From 34-65-8 sp964516135 (GTDB lineage Bacteria > Pseudomonadota > Alphaproteobacteria > Sphingomonadales > Sphingomonadaceae): a DNA stretch of 64,000 nucleotides. The position numbers and the translations under genes were made by a program. Under the pieces are notes generated by a model. The model was not told the DNA's origin. It searched no databases and saw nothing but the letters and a program-made list of their open reading frames with translations. This document shows, piece by piece, positions 52,402 through 61,641 of this stretch (position 1 is its first letter; each line of letters opens with the position of its first letter). The stretch spans positions 1 to 64,000 of the forward strand of contig CAZEWN010000016.1 in NCBI GenBank assembly GCA_964516135.1. The letters run 5' to 3'.

Positions 52402-54671
52402 CAGAACCTCGCGTCCAGTTCGAGGCCCCATTCACGCGGTCGACCGACCCCGCCGAAAGCGACGCCGTTGCCCGACCTGCTGTCCTGGGCATTCGTGAGG
52501 TATTCGCGATCCGTCACATTGGTGCCGAACAGCGAAACACGGAAACGTTCGTCGGGCAGCACCCAGGTCGCGCGCAGGTTGAGCAGTCCATAACCCGGTT
52601 GGCGCTCGAGCGGATCGGCCTCCAGCTGGAACGACACCTCGGACCGCCATTGCCAGTCCGCCCGCATCTGGATTTCACCCGCGCCCGCGAGCGGCTGACG
52701 AAATTCACCCGAAAGTGAGTAAGTCCATGCCGGCGTCAGGGGCAGCGGCGTATCGAGCGTGATCCCGGCCACTTGTGGGGACAAGCGGCGATAGCCCCCG
52801 TCCAGGTGCCCGACACTGGCGCGTAGCGCGAGCCGATCAAACAGGTTGGCGTCGGCCTCCACCTCGAACCCGCGAATGCGGGAATCGCCCGCGTTGCGCG
52901 TTTCGAACAGGCCCGACACCGCCGTGAACACCAGCAGTTGCTGATCCTCGTAATCCGACTGGAAGACCGCGCCGTTCAGCCGCAAACGGCGATCGAACAG
53001 TTCGGTCTTGAGGCCCAGTTCATAGGTTTGCACCGATTCCGCGTCGAACGAGATGATCTGCTGCGACGAGGGGCGCCCGTTGAAGCCGCCCGACTTGAAA
53101 CCTTCGGCGTAGCTCGCATAGGCGCGCACACGGTCGGCCAACCGCAAGTTGACCCCGACGCGCGGGGTGACAGAGCTGAACGTCTCGCTGACCTTGGTGT
53201 AAGGCAAGGCGACGCGGGTCTGGCCGGGCGCCGGCATCACGAATGGCGGCAGCACGGTGACGACGCCGTCGCGATTGTCGAGGACCGAATCGTTGGCCTG
53301 ATCCTTTGTTTCCGTGGTCCACCGCAATCCGCCGAAAACCTCGATGCTGCTGGTTATCGCCCAGGTCGCCTGCCCGAAACCGGCGAGCGATTCCACATCC
53401 AGCCAGATATTGTTCCGCGACCGCAGGCAGCGATCGACCAGCCGTGGCTGGTCGGTGCCGGTGCACAGCGTCACGTTGTTGAAAGCGCTTTCGTTGAAAT
53501 AATAGAACCCGACCAGGTAATCGATGCTGTTGCCGATACCACCCGACACCTGCAGTTCCTGACTTATCTGGCGTTGGCGCAGTTCGCTCGCATTATCGTA
53601 AAGGACGAAACCGGTGCCGTCGAAGTCGGTCGAGGCCGTTTCGGTGAAGCGACGCCAGGCGGTGATCGATTTCAGCGTGGCGCCGCCCAGATCCCCGGTC
53701 ATCGTCAGACTGGCCCCGCCATTGTCGATATCGAGCCGGGCCGGGGCGGAGGCGAAATTGGCGCGCCGATCGTCGGACCGATCCGCGCCAACCCCGGCGG
53801 GAAAAGGCACGCCGGTTGGCGATACGCCCGGCCGGAAGAATGGTCGCCCGGGCGGCGGGATCGGAATGGTGATGCCTGCCCCCGGATTGAAGCCCAGCAG
53901 CACCTGGTGCGAAGGCGTGTTGCGGCCGCGCTGATAATCGCCCTGGAGCACTAGCGAGAACGCGGCGCCCAGGTCGTACTTCAGCTTCAACCGGGCGCCC
54001 AGCTCGCTGACATCTCCAAAGGTCTCGCCGCTGTAGACGTTACGTCCCCACCCCTTCTGGTTACGGGTAAAACCGGTGGCGCGCAGCGCGGCGGTATCCG
54101 ACAATGGCAAGTTGAAGGCCGCGGAAACGTCATAGCGATCACGGCTGCCGATCACTGCGCGCACGCGCGCTGACGTTTCGGTCATGCTCGGATCGATCGT
54201 GATCAGGTTGACCGCGCCGCCGATCGTGTTGCGACCGAACAAGGTTCCCTGCGGCCCGCGCAACACTTCCAGGCGGGCAAGGTCGAGCAAGTCGACCGAC
54301 GATCCTTGCACACGGGCGATATAGACATCGTCGACATAGACCCCGACGCCTGGATCGAGCGCGATCGAATTGTCGAGCTGCCCGACCCCGCGGATGAAGA
54401 AGCCCCCAAAGCTGCCGCCGGTGGGACCAGTGGTCACAGCAACGTTTGGCGCGTGGGTGACGGCGTCGGCGACATCGCCCGCACCGCGCGCCTCCAGCGT
54501 CGCGCCGGAAATGGCGGTAACCGAAACGGGCACGTCCTGGATGCTCTGTTCAGTGCGCTGCGCGGTGACGATTATCTCGTCACCCGGCGCTTGATCGAAC
54601 TGGGCAGCGGCAGCCCAAGCCGGTGCGGCGGTCCCGGCCAGCATGGCAGCAAGCAGGCACGATTTCCTCAT
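52401..54671 (-). CDS. TonB-dependent outer-membrane receptor
   Basis: A 756-residue receptor. The ATG at 54671 follows GAGGAGAG and begins a signal peptide (MRKSCLLAAMLAGTAAPAWA). The TonB box is EIIVTAQRTEQSIQDVPVSV, then a plug domain (GGFFIRGVGQLDNSIALDPG) and a 22-strand barrel ending in a C-terminal aromatic strand (WGLELDARF). No Fur-box-like sequence is seen in the 62-base upstream gap, so iron uptake is unlikely; sphingomonads use many such receptors for aromatic or sugar acids. Location inside the catabolic region supports that. Confidence 0.93.
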   Translation of the reverse strand: MRKSCLLAAMLAGTAAPAWAAAAQFDQAPGDEIIVTAQRTEQSIQDVPVSVTAISGATLEARGAGDVADAVTHAPNVAVTTGPTGGSFGGFFIRGVGQLDNSIALDPGVGVYVDDVYIARVQGSSVDLLDLARLEVLRGPQGTLFGRNTIGGAVNLITIDPSMTETSARVRAVIGSRDRYDVSAAFNLPLSDTAALRATGFTRNQKGWGRNVYSGETFGDVSELGARLKLKYDLGAAFSLVLQGDYQRGRNTPSHQVLLGFNPGAGITIPIPPPGRPFFRPGVSPTGVPFPAGVGADRSDDRRANFASAPARLDIDNGGASLTMTGDLGGATLKSITAWRRFTETASTDFDGTGFVLYDNASELRQRQISQELQVSGGIGNSIDYLVGFYYFNESAFNNVTLCTGTDQPRLVDRCLRSRNNIWLDVESLAGFGQATWAITSSIEVFGGLRWTTETKDQANDSVLDNRDGVVTVLPPFVMPAPGQTRVALPYTKVSETFSSVTPRVGVNLRLADRVRAYASYAEGFKSGGFNGRPSSQQIISFDAESVQTYELGLKTELFDRRLRLNGAVFQSDYEDQQLLVFTAVSGLFETRNAGDSRIRGFEVEADANLFDRLALRASVGHLDGGYRRLSPQVAGITLDTPLPLTPAWTYSLSGEFRQPLAGAGEIQMRADWQWRSEVSFQLEADPLERQPGYGLLNLRATWVLPDERFRVSLFGTNVTDREYLTNAQDSRSGNGVAFGGVGRPREWGLELDARF

Positions 54672-54733
54672 GTTCTCTCCTCTGTTGTGCGCGACGTGGC
54701 AATCTGTGCTGCCCACGAAGCGGGAGCGCCCGA

Positions 54734-55657
54734 TCAGGGCATCGGCTTGGCAATTCCGGGGGTTGCAACCTTTCGCGGGGTGGCGGCCGCCGGTCCGGTG
54801 AAGCGATCCCGATAATCGTGGACGAACTGGTCCATCGTTCGTGGTGGGCGGCCGAGCAGGTGGCCGAGGGTATCGGTCATCGGCGCGTTCTTGCCGAACC
54901 GTGTCAAAGAATAGACGATGGTCATGAACAGCAGGGTGTCCCAGGTCACCCTGGGGCCGACCCGCCACCAGAACGCTGGTATCGAAGGCGATGGGTAGCG
55001 AATCGTCCGCCCCAGCTCCGCACTGAATATCCGCGCCACCGCATGATAATCGAGCAGTTCGGGACCGGTGAGGGTATAGGCCTGCCCCGCATGCCGGGCG
55101 GGATCGGAGAGCACCTGCACGGCGACTTCGGCAACATCGCGGCTGTCCACGAAACTTGTCAGCCCGCGCCCGGCGGGCACGAAAATCTCGTCATGGCGCG
55201 CCACGTCGACAGCGTGCGTGGTGATGTCCCGGCACATGTTCTGGGCGAAGAATGCCGCGCGCAGGAACGTGTGCGACACGCCGGATTGTGCGATTGCGCG
55301 TTCGACCGTGTGATGGGGGACGGCCCGCATCGTGTCGGCACCCGGCACGGTAAGATAGACGATATGCTCAACCCCGGCCGCCGCGGCCGCCTCGATGAAT
55401 GGAACCATCCATTTGCGGGCGGTGCGGGGATGGGGGAGCGGGAACAGCAGGAACAGCCGGGTCACGCCGTCCAGCGCGCTGGACCAGGTCGCCGGGTCGC
55501 CATAGTCGAACCGGACCACGTCCACCTTGTCACCATAAACGTCGATGATGCGCGCGGGCGTGTGGGCCGCGACGCGGAACGGCAACGTCCCTGCCTCGGC
55601 AAGCTGGCGAACCAGTTCCGTGCCCACATTGCCGTTGGGTCCTGTCACCAGGATCAT
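54734..55657 (-). CDS. NmrA-type NAD(P)-binding reductase
   Basis: A 307-residue atypical short-chain dehydrogenase. The Rossmann motif is ILVTGPNGNVGTELVRQLAE at 2-21, the NmrA-like PHPRTARKWM / AGVEHIVYLTVPGA segment follows, and the classical YxxxK is absent, as in NmrA or quinone-reductase relatives. Start at 55657 is preferred over an upstream in-frame codon. It may be a quinone or enone reductase in the catabolic cluster or a redox sensor. Position between the receptor and ligase genes, same strand, is the only hint. Confidence 0.78.
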   Translation of the reverse strand: MILVTGPNGNVGTELVRQLAEAGTLPFRVAAHTPARIIDVYGDKVDVVRFDYGDPATWSSALDGVTRLFLLFPLPHPRTARKWMVPFIEAAAAAGVEHIVYLTVPGADTMRAVPHHTVERAIAQSGVSHTFLRAAFFAQNMCRDITTHAVDVARHDEIFVPAGRGLTSFVDSRDVAEVAVQVLSDPARHAGQAYTLTGPELLDYHAVARIFSAELGRTIRYPSPSIPAFWWRVGPRVTWDTLLFMTIVYSLTRFGKNAPMTDTLGHLLGRPPRTMDQFVHDYRDRFTGPAAATPRKVATPGIAKPMP

Positions 55658-55744
55658 GCGCTGCCCCCGATAGCCATATGGGATAGTGTCACACCGCCCC
55701 ACCGCCCCGGTTACGAAAACGGGGGTGGCAGGCATGAGGCAGGG

Positions 55745-57415
55745 TTAGGGCTTCGGGGGCGCGACTCCGCGCGGATCGGCCTGTCGCAACAAGTGTCGCT
55801 GGATCTTCCCGGTCGCGGTGCGCGGCAGGCTGGGCACGAAGGTGATCAGGCGCGGATACTTGTAAGGCGCGATGCGCGCCTTGACGTAATCCTGCAAGGC
55901 GAGGACGAGTTCTTCGCCAGCAGCGGCATCTTCGGCCAGCACGATCACTGCCTTGACGACTGTGCCGCGCGCTGGGTCGGGCGCGCCGACGACGGCACAT
56001 TCCGCCACCGCCGGATGCGAAAGGAGCGCGGCTTCGACCTCTGGCGGCGCGATGTTGTAGCCGGACGAAATGATCATGTCGTCGGCGCGCGCCAGATACC
56101 AGAAATACCCCTGATCATCGAGCCGATAGGTATCGCCGGTAACGTTCCAGCCATTGACGACATAGGCCGCCTGGCGGGTGTCGTCGAGATAGCGGCAGCC
56201 GGTCGGTCCCTTGACCGCCAGGCGCCCCACCCCGCTGGACAGCGGCTTGCCATCATCGTCGAGGACGCAGGCCTGATAATGGGGCAGCGCGCGGCCCGTT
56301 GCGCCCGGCCTGATGTCTGCTCCGCTGGCGGCAATGAAGATATGCATCATCTCGGTCGCGCCGATGCCATCGACCAGTTCCAGCCCGGTCGCCTCGCGCC
56401 AGGCCCGCCAGGTTGCCTCGGGAAGATGTTCGCCGGCCGATACACAACCCCGGAGCGAGCCGAGATCATGCCCCGCCGTGCCATGCGCCAGCATTGCCTT
56501 GTAGGCGGTCGGCGCGGTGAACAGCATGGTAACCCGATGCCGCTCGATCGCGGCAAGCATGCCCGCCGGGCTCGCATCGGTGAGCATCAGCGCCGTGCCG
56601 CGAAAGTAGAGCGGAAAGAGCAGCAAGCCGCCCAGGCCGAAGGTAAACGCCAGCGGCGGCGTGCCGGTCCATACGTCGCCCGGTCGCGGCGCAAGCATCG
56701 GCCCGGCGAAGCAAATCGCGGGATAGATCAGATCACGGTGGAAATGCACCGTTGCCTTCGGATTGCCGGTGGTTCCGGACGTAAACGCGATCAGCGCCGG
56801 ATCTTCGGCCCGGGTGTCGGCGGGCACGCGGCATGGCCCGATGCCCTCCAGCGCAGCTTCCAGCGCGCCGGTGCCGGCGTCACCATCGTAGAACCACGCC
56901 TTCAGGTCAGGCCGCTCCAGTCCGTCGAAGCCTTCGCGCGAACCGGTATCGATGATCGCGTGCGTAATCGCCGCCTTGTCGATCAGGACGTTCAGTTCGC
57001 CCGCGCGCAGCATCGGCATGGCGGCCACGACGATGCCACCCGCCTTTACGATCCCCGCCCAGGCCGCTGCCAGCATCACACCATTACGCCCGACCAGCAG
57101 AACGCGGTTGCCGGGTATCAGCCCCTCGCGTTCCACCAGCAGCGTGGCAATCCCGTCGGAACGATCTTTCAAGCCGCGGTAAGTCAGGCTCGCTTGGTCG
57201 CTCATCACCGCGACACGCTCGCCCTCGCCATCCTCGACCGCGCGATCAATCAGCCAGGCCGCTGCATTGAACCGTTTCGGTAAGGCAAGCTCTGGCGCGC
57301 CTGTCGCCAGCTCGGGCCACGCCGACCGGGGCGGCAGATGGCGCGCGACGAAATCGTCGTAAAGCGCAGGCGGGGCAAGCTCGGGGGGCGACAGCGGGGC
57401 GCGGGTCGATGCCAT
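55745..57415 (-). CDS. Aryl-CoA ligase, 2-aminobenzoate/benzoate-CoA ligase family
   Basis: A 556-residue ANL-superfamily enzyme. It forms an acyl-adenylate and then the CoA thioester. Motifs: P-loop TSGTTGNPKATVHFH, aromatic-acid pocket region ELVDGIGATEMMHIFI, hinge YRLDDQGYFWYLARADDM, and the catalytic lysine in PRTATGKIQRHLL. The N-terminal DDFVARHLPPRSAWPEL segment is the usual start region of 2-aminobenzoate-CoA ligases (AbmG-like). ATG at 57415 is preferred over in-frame starts at 57487 and beyond. It supplies the CoA ester for the fused monooxygenase 4 kb away. LysR gene is divergent. Confidence 0.88.
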   Translation of the reverse strand: MASTRAPLSPPELAPPALYDDFVARHLPPRSAWPELATGAPELALPKRFNAAAWLIDRAVEDGEGERVAVMSDQASLTYRGLKDRSDGIATLLVEREGLIPGNRVLLVGRNGVMLAAAWAGIVKAGGIVVAAMPMLRAGELNVLIDKAAITHAIIDTGSREGFDGLERPDLKAWFYDGDAGTGALEAALEGIGPCRVPADTRAEDPALIAFTSGTTGNPKATVHFHRDLIYPAICFAGPMLAPRPGDVWTGTPPLAFTFGLGGLLLFPLYFRGTALMLTDASPAGMLAAIERHRVTMLFTAPTAYKAMLAHGTAGHDLGSLRGCVSAGEHLPEATWRAWREATGLELVDGIGATEMMHIFIAASGADIRPGATGRALPHYQACVLDDDGKPLSSGVGRLAVKGPTGCRYLDDTRQAAYVVNGWNVTGDTYRLDDQGYFWYLARADDMIISSGYNIAPPEVEAALLSHPAVAECAVVGAPDPARGTVVKAVIVLAEDAAAGEELVLALQDYVKARIAPYKYPRLITFVPSLPRTATGKIQRHLLRQADPRGVAPPKP

Positions 57416-57533
57416 TGCCGCAAGGTGCCGCCTGGCCAGCCTCGCGCGCGCATAGAAAGCCCGACGCGCCCCGCGACTTGTTTTCATGGCCCATGGCGTG
57501 CAACGGATTGGCCAGGGCCGCGCGATTTCTGCC

Positions 57534-57546
57534 ATGCTTCGGGCAT
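57534..57546. promoter_or_regulatory. Inverted repeat in the ligase/LysR divergent region
   Basis: ATGC-N5-GCAT lies between the divergent starts of the CoA ligase and the LysR regulator, flanked by TGCC and CGGCA that extend the symmetry imperfectly. LysR regulators usually bind such an interrupted palindrome in the shared promoter region. Evidence is only positional and symmetric. Confidence 0.35.
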
Positions 57547-57572
57547 ACGGCGGCAGCGGGAGACTTGAGCAC

Positions 57573-58484
57573 GTGCTGGAATCGCGCCGATTGCGGCAGT
57601 TCCTGGCCATTTACGAACTCGGCAGCATCGGTCAGGCCGCCGAACGCCTGCTGCTGACCCAGCCGGCCTTGTCCAAATCGTTGCGCAGCCTGGAAGACGA
57701 ACTTGGCGTCCGCCTGTTCGATCGCACGCCCGTGGGCGTGGTGGCGACCGTGTTTGGTGAAGCGCTGGCCATGCATGCCAAAAGCATCGAGGCGCAGCTA
57801 CGACAAGCGGAGGCCGCGATCGGCGCCCTGCGTGGGCAGGCGAAGGGGCACGTGGTGGTCGGCATCGGGCCAAGCATGGCCCCCAATCTGATGCCGATGG
57901 TCGCCTTGTCGCTGCAGCGCCGCAACCCCGGCATCGAGCTGTCCGTGGTGGAAGGGCTGGTCGACGACCTGGTGCCCCAGCTGCGGCGGGGGCAGATCGA
58001 TGTGATCGTCGGTTCCTGGCCCCGGCTGGCGGATCCGAGCTTCGCGACCGAAGTCATCTCGACTGACGATCTTTGCGTGTTCGCCCGGTCGCAGCATCCC
58101 CTGGTCGAGGCCGGGGCGCCGCTGTCGCTGGAATTGCTTGCCGCGCAGGCCTGGGCTCTTCCCCCCGCCACGCAGAAGTGGCGCCAGCACTTCGATGGGC
58201 TGTTCGTCGAACGCGGGCTCACCCCGCCCGAACCCGCCGTCACCAGCACTTCGGCCAGCTTCATAAAGGGGGTCCTGCGCGAAAGCGACTACCTCAGCTT
58301 CCTGCCTCGGTTGCTGGTGGAGGCGGATGACCCCGTCCTTGTCGCGCTGCCGGTCGCCGCTGACTGGCCGCGCCCCGATGTGTCCATGAGCTTTCGCGAG
58401 CGCGCGTTGCTGAAGGCGCCAGTGGCGGAACTGGTTCAGGTCCTGCGCGCATCGGGTCAGGAACTGCCGCTGCTGGGCGTCTAG
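57573..58484 (+). CDS. LysR-family transcriptional regulator
   Basis: A 303-residue regulator. The N-terminal winged helix-turn-helix is RLRQFLAIYELGSIGQAAER, LLTQPALSKSLRSLEDELGV, and the C-terminal substrate-binding domain is complete. The GTG at 57573 follows GGGAG with proper spacing; in-frame ATGs upstream lengthen the N-terminus without gain. It is divergent from the CoA ligase gene, the classic arrangement for a substrate-activated regulator, and its end overlaps the acyl-CoA dehydrogenase by four bases in convergent orientation. Likely inducer: the aromatic acid or its CoA ester. Confidence 0.9.
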   Translation: MLESRRLRQFLAIYELGSIGQAAERLLLTQPALSKSLRSLEDELGVRLFDRTPVGVVATVFGEALAMHAKSIEAQLRQAEAAIGALRGQAKGHVVVGIGPSMAPNLMPMVALSLQRRNPGIELSVVEGLVDDLVPQLRRGQIDVIVGSWPRLADPSFATEVISTDDLCVFARSQHPLVEAGAPLSLELLAAQAWALPPATQKWRQHFDGLFVERGLTPPEPAVTSTSASFIKGVLRESDYLSFLPRLLVEADDPVLVALPVAADWPRPDVSMSFRERALLKAPVAELVQVLRASGQELPLLGV

Positions 58485-59674
58485 CCGCCCCGTTCCTGTG
58501 CGGCTGCAATGCCCAGCATCAGGACATCGCGGGTGAAATCACAGGCCCAACCGACCCAGGCATCGTTGAGGAACCGCCCTGCCTCGTACTCGCTGGCAAC
58601 GCCGTATCCGCCCATTACCTCGACGCAGAGCTGGGCGTTGGCAATCGCGGAATCGACCGCTTGGACTTTCGCCATCGGCGCCGCGAGCATCGCCGCATGC
58701 ATGGGATCGGACGCACACAGGCTGGCAGCCTCGCGAACCATAAGCCGCGCGCGCTGCACGTTCATGGCCATTTCCGCGAGCTTGAGCGCTACCGCCTGAT
58801 GCCGTGCGATCGGCATGCCCATCGACTGGCGCTCCATCGCGTATCGGCGCGCGTAATCGTGCGCGGCGCGGGCCAAACCGACGAAGCAGGCAGCAAGGCA
58901 AACCGGCATCTCCGGCACCATGGCGAACAGCATGGCCGCCCCGCCTTCCTGACCCAGCAATGCGCCGGATGGCAACCGCGCATCATCGAAACGCAACTCC
59001 GCGTGATGTGTCAGCGGCCACCCGATCAGCCCGGTCTTCTCGCCGATGCTCAGGCCCGGCGTTGTCGCAGGCACCCAGAACAGGCTCAGCCCTTCGATCG
59101 GCGGCTTGTGGGCATCCGTGCGCGCGATGATCAGATAATTGTCGGCAACCCCGGCATTGGTGATGAATGCCGACTTGGCGCCGTTGAGAATCCAGCCGTC
59201 GGCGTCCCGGATCGCGGCCAGCTTCGGGCCTGCGGCGGGATCCATTCCGCCCAGCATCAATTCCGATCCGGCCACGTTGGGTTCGCTCTGCGCGCCTGCC
59301 AGGACCATCGCCGGGGCCATCAGGAATTGCGCCAGCTCGCCCGTGGCACCGGCCCGCTGGAGCAGAAGGGGCATCGTCGCGGTCAGAGCAAAATAGTCGC
59401 CCGCCATGCCAACATCGACCGCGCCCAGTTCCTCCAAGATGATGGCGGCATCCACGCAGCTTCCGCCCAGTCCGCCGTGGTCGGCGGGAACCAGCAGCTT
59501 GGTCAGCCCCAGCGCCGCGCCTTCGTGGAAGGCGGGTTCGACCCAGTCCCATGGCCGCGCGGGCGCGCCCTCGCGCCGCACCCGCGCCACCAGCGGCGCC
59601 AGCCGGGCAGCGGCATAGTCAGCCGTGCTCTTGCGCAGCAGGTCCTGCTCGGCAGTAGATGCGAGCAAGCTCAT
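58481..59674 (-). CDS. Acyl-CoA dehydrogenase
   Basis: A 397-residue FAD-dependent dehydrogenase. It has the N-terminal helical domain, SEPNVAGSELMLGGMDP and ITNAGVADNYLIIART around the flavin site, and a C-terminal four-helix domain with EVMGGYGVASEYEAGRFLND. Such enzymes introduce an alpha-beta double bond in an acyl-CoA. In CoA-based aromatic pathways they act on alicyclic or ring-opened CoA esters. It overlaps the upstream MDR reductase by four bases (ATGA), and is last in the minus-strand operon. Confidence 0.9.
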   Translation of the reverse strand: MSLLASTAEQDLLRKSTADYAAARLAPLVARVRREGAPARPWDWVEPAFHEGAALGLTKLLVPADHGGLGGSCVDAAIILEELGAVDVGMAGDYFALTATMPLLLQRAGATGELAQFLMAPAMVLAGAQSEPNVAGSELMLGGMDPAAGPKLAAIRDADGWILNGAKSAFITNAGVADNYLIIARTDAHKPPIEGLSLFWVPATTPGLSIGEKTGLIGWPLTHHAELRFDDARLPSGALLGQEGGAAMLFAMVPEMPVCLAACFVGLARAAHDYARRYAMERQSMGMPIARHQAVALKLAEMAMNVQRARLMVREAASLCASDPMHAAMLAAPMAKVQAVDSAIANAQLCVEVMGGYGVASEYEAGRFLNDAWVGWACDFTRDVLMLGIAAAQERGG

Positions 59675-60648
59675 GCGCGGACCCGAAGCACGGTCTTGCC
59701 ACGCGCATGCCCGGCATCGATCGCGGCATGCGCGGCACCGACATCTTCCAGCGGGACGACCGACCCGAGCGGCACCTCGATCGTCCCGTCTTCGATAAGC
59801 GGCCGAAGCAGATCGAGGATTTCGGGCTGCGCGCTGAAGGCGACAATGTGCGTGGTGACGCCAAACTGCGCCTGATTGCGCGCGCGGTTCTCCATCTCCA
59901 TCTCGTCGCCGCGCAGCACCACCAGCAGCGTTCCGCCGGGCTTGAGCACCTGATAACAATCCTGCCCGACCTTGCCGCCAAGTACGTCCAGGACGACGTC
60001 GAAGTTCCGGCCCAGGTCGATGAAGCGCCCGGCCGTGTAGTCGAACACTTCATCCGCGCCCAGTCGGCGGCAATGATCTGCCGCCGCGGCGCTCGCCGTG
60101 GTGGTCACATGCGCGCCGCGCGCCTTCGCGATTTGGATCGCGAAGCTGCCCACGCCGCCCGCCCCTGCCTGGATCAGGACTCGCGCGCCTGGCTCGATCC
60201 GGGCAAGGTTGACCAGCCCGTGCCACGCGGTGCAGGCCGCCATCGGCACGGCCGCCGCCTGCTCGAACGTCAGGTTGGCAGGCATGTGGCGGACGAGGTA
60301 GGACGGGGCCGCGACATATTCGGCGTAGGCCCCCGGCTTCATGCAGTCGATCAGGCCATAGACCCGATCCCCGACCGCGAACTCGGTGACATCGAAGCCC
60401 GTCGCCACGATCGTGCCAGCCACGTCGCAGCCAAGAACATGCGGGAACTGGAGGGGGAACAGCCCCGCAAGCCACCCGCGCCGCAATTTCGCGTCGAAGG
60501 GATTCAGACCCGCCGCATGGACCGCGATCAGCACTTCGTTGTGCGGCATCATGACCGGCATCGGCACGTTCGCGAGCGCGATCTGCTCCGGCCCGCCATA
60601 GCCGTTGAGCACGGCGGCGCGCATGGTGCTGGGTAGGGTGTCGGTCAT
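59671..60648 (-). CDS. Zinc-free MDR oxidoreductase (quinone oxidoreductase-like)
   Basis: A 325-residue medium-chain dehydrogenase/reductase. The GroES-like N-terminal domain includes GLNPFDAKLRRGWLAGLFPL and FPHVLGCDVAGTIVATG; the NADPH-binding motif is IQAGAGGVGSFAIQIAKARG. The catalytic and structural zinc cysteines are absent, indicating the quinone/enone reductase branch. It probably reduces a double bond conjugated to a carbonyl. It overlaps the acyl-CoA dehydrogenase and follows a second MDR by 15 bases. Confidence 0.87.
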   Translation of the reverse strand: MTDTLPSTMRAAVLNGYGGPEQIALANVPMPVMMPHNEVLIAVHAAGLNPFDAKLRRGWLAGLFPLQFPHVLGCDVAGTIVATGFDVTEFAVGDRVYGLIDCMKPGAYAEYVAAPSYLVRHMPANLTFEQAAAVPMAACTAWHGLVNLARIEPGARVLIQAGAGGVGSFAIQIAKARGAHVTTTASAAAADHCRRLGADEVFDYTAGRFIDLGRNFDVVLDVLGGKVGQDCYQVLKPGGTLLVVLRGDEMEMENRARNQAQFGVTTHIVAFSAQPEILDLLRPLIEDGTIEVPLGSVVPLEDVGAAHAAIDAGHARGKTVLRVRA

Positions 60649-60663
60649 GCTCGGTGCTCCATC

Positions 60664-61641
60664 TCAATCACGGCCCGACACGCGCACGATCTGCTTGCCG
60701 GGATCGGGTTCTGCGAACAAGTCGGCGAAGGCGGCGGGGGTGCTGGCCAGGCCATCGTGGACCGTGTGAAAAGGTCGCAGGGTGCCCGCGGCGAGCGAGG
60801 TCGCCAGGCCAGCACGCGCCTCGGCGAAGCGCGTCGCATGATCGGCGAGCAGGAACCCCTGCACGGTCAGGCGGCGAAACAGGATCGGCGCGGCGGCGCC
60901 ATAGGTTGGTGGCCCGGGGTCGTTGTATCCGGCAATGAATCCCAGCAGCAGCACGCGCCCGCCCGGTCGCATCGCGGCGACCATGCTATCGTGGAGCGCC
61001 CCGCCAACGCCATCAATGAACGCATCGACGCCGTCGGGCAGCGAACGAACCTCGAGATCGTCCGCGCACAGGGCCGCGATCCCGAGTTTTTCCACCAGCC
61101 ACGCCGCCTGCCGAGCGCTGGCGGTGATGCCGGTGACGTGCGCACCAGCCGCCCGGGCAAGCTGCGCCGCGACCACCCCGACCGATCCCGCGCCGGGTGC
61201 GATGACCAGGTTTTCCCCCGCACGCGCGGCCCATTGCGCCGTGAACCACCCGGTCAGGCCCGATGGGCCCAGCACCGAAAGATGCGCCGCCCGCCCGCAC
61301 AGTTGGAGATCGAGCCGCTCCAACCCCTCCCCCGGCAGCGCCAGGTGGGTTTGCCAGCCCGTGTCGCAGTGCACGACATCCCCCGGGAAAAGTGCCGGAT
61401 GGCGGCTCTCGACGACGGTTGCGATTCCCCGCCCTTCGACCACTTGCCCCAGCGGCAGCGGTTTGCCCACGCGGCTGTCGGCACGCATGCGGAGGCGCGG
61501 AAAGGGATCGAGCCCGAGAAAGTCGGTTTCGAGCAGAACCTCGCCGGCCGCCGGCGCGGGCATCGGTGCCTCCACCTCGGCAAAGTCCTCGGGCGAAGGC
61601 ACGCCATCCGGATAGCGGACGAGATGGATCTGCCGGTTCAC
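60664..61641 (-). CDS. MDR family NADPH-dependent enone reductase (CurA/PTGR-like)
   Basis: A 325-residue protein of the leukotriene B4 12-hydroxydehydrogenase/CurA branch. It starts MNRQIHLVRYPDGVPSPEDF and has GEVLLETDFLGLDPFPRLRM, the cofactor loop PGAGSVGVVAAQLARAAGA and a C-terminal FLLADHATRFAEARAGLA. Members reduce alpha,beta-unsaturated ketones. It overlaps the alpha/beta hydrolase gene by four bases. With the second MDR next to it, the operon has two likely enone reductases, consistent with processing of ring-derived dienones. Confidence 0.87.
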   Translation of the reverse strand: MNRQIHLVRYPDGVPSPEDFAEVEAPMPAPAAGEVLLETDFLGLDPFPRLRMRADSRVGKPLPLGQVVEGRGIATVVESRHPALFPGDVVHCDTGWQTHLALPGEGLERLDLQLCGRAAHLSVLGPSGLTGWFTAQWAARAGENLVIAPGAGSVGVVAAQLARAAGAHVTGITASARQAAWLVEKLGIAALCADDLEVRSLPDGVDAFIDGVGGALHDSMVAAMRPGGRVLLLGFIAGYNDPGPPTYGAAAPILFRRLTVQGFLLADHATRFAEARAGLATSLAAGTLRPFHTVHDGLASTPAAFADLFAEPDPGKQIVRVSGRD

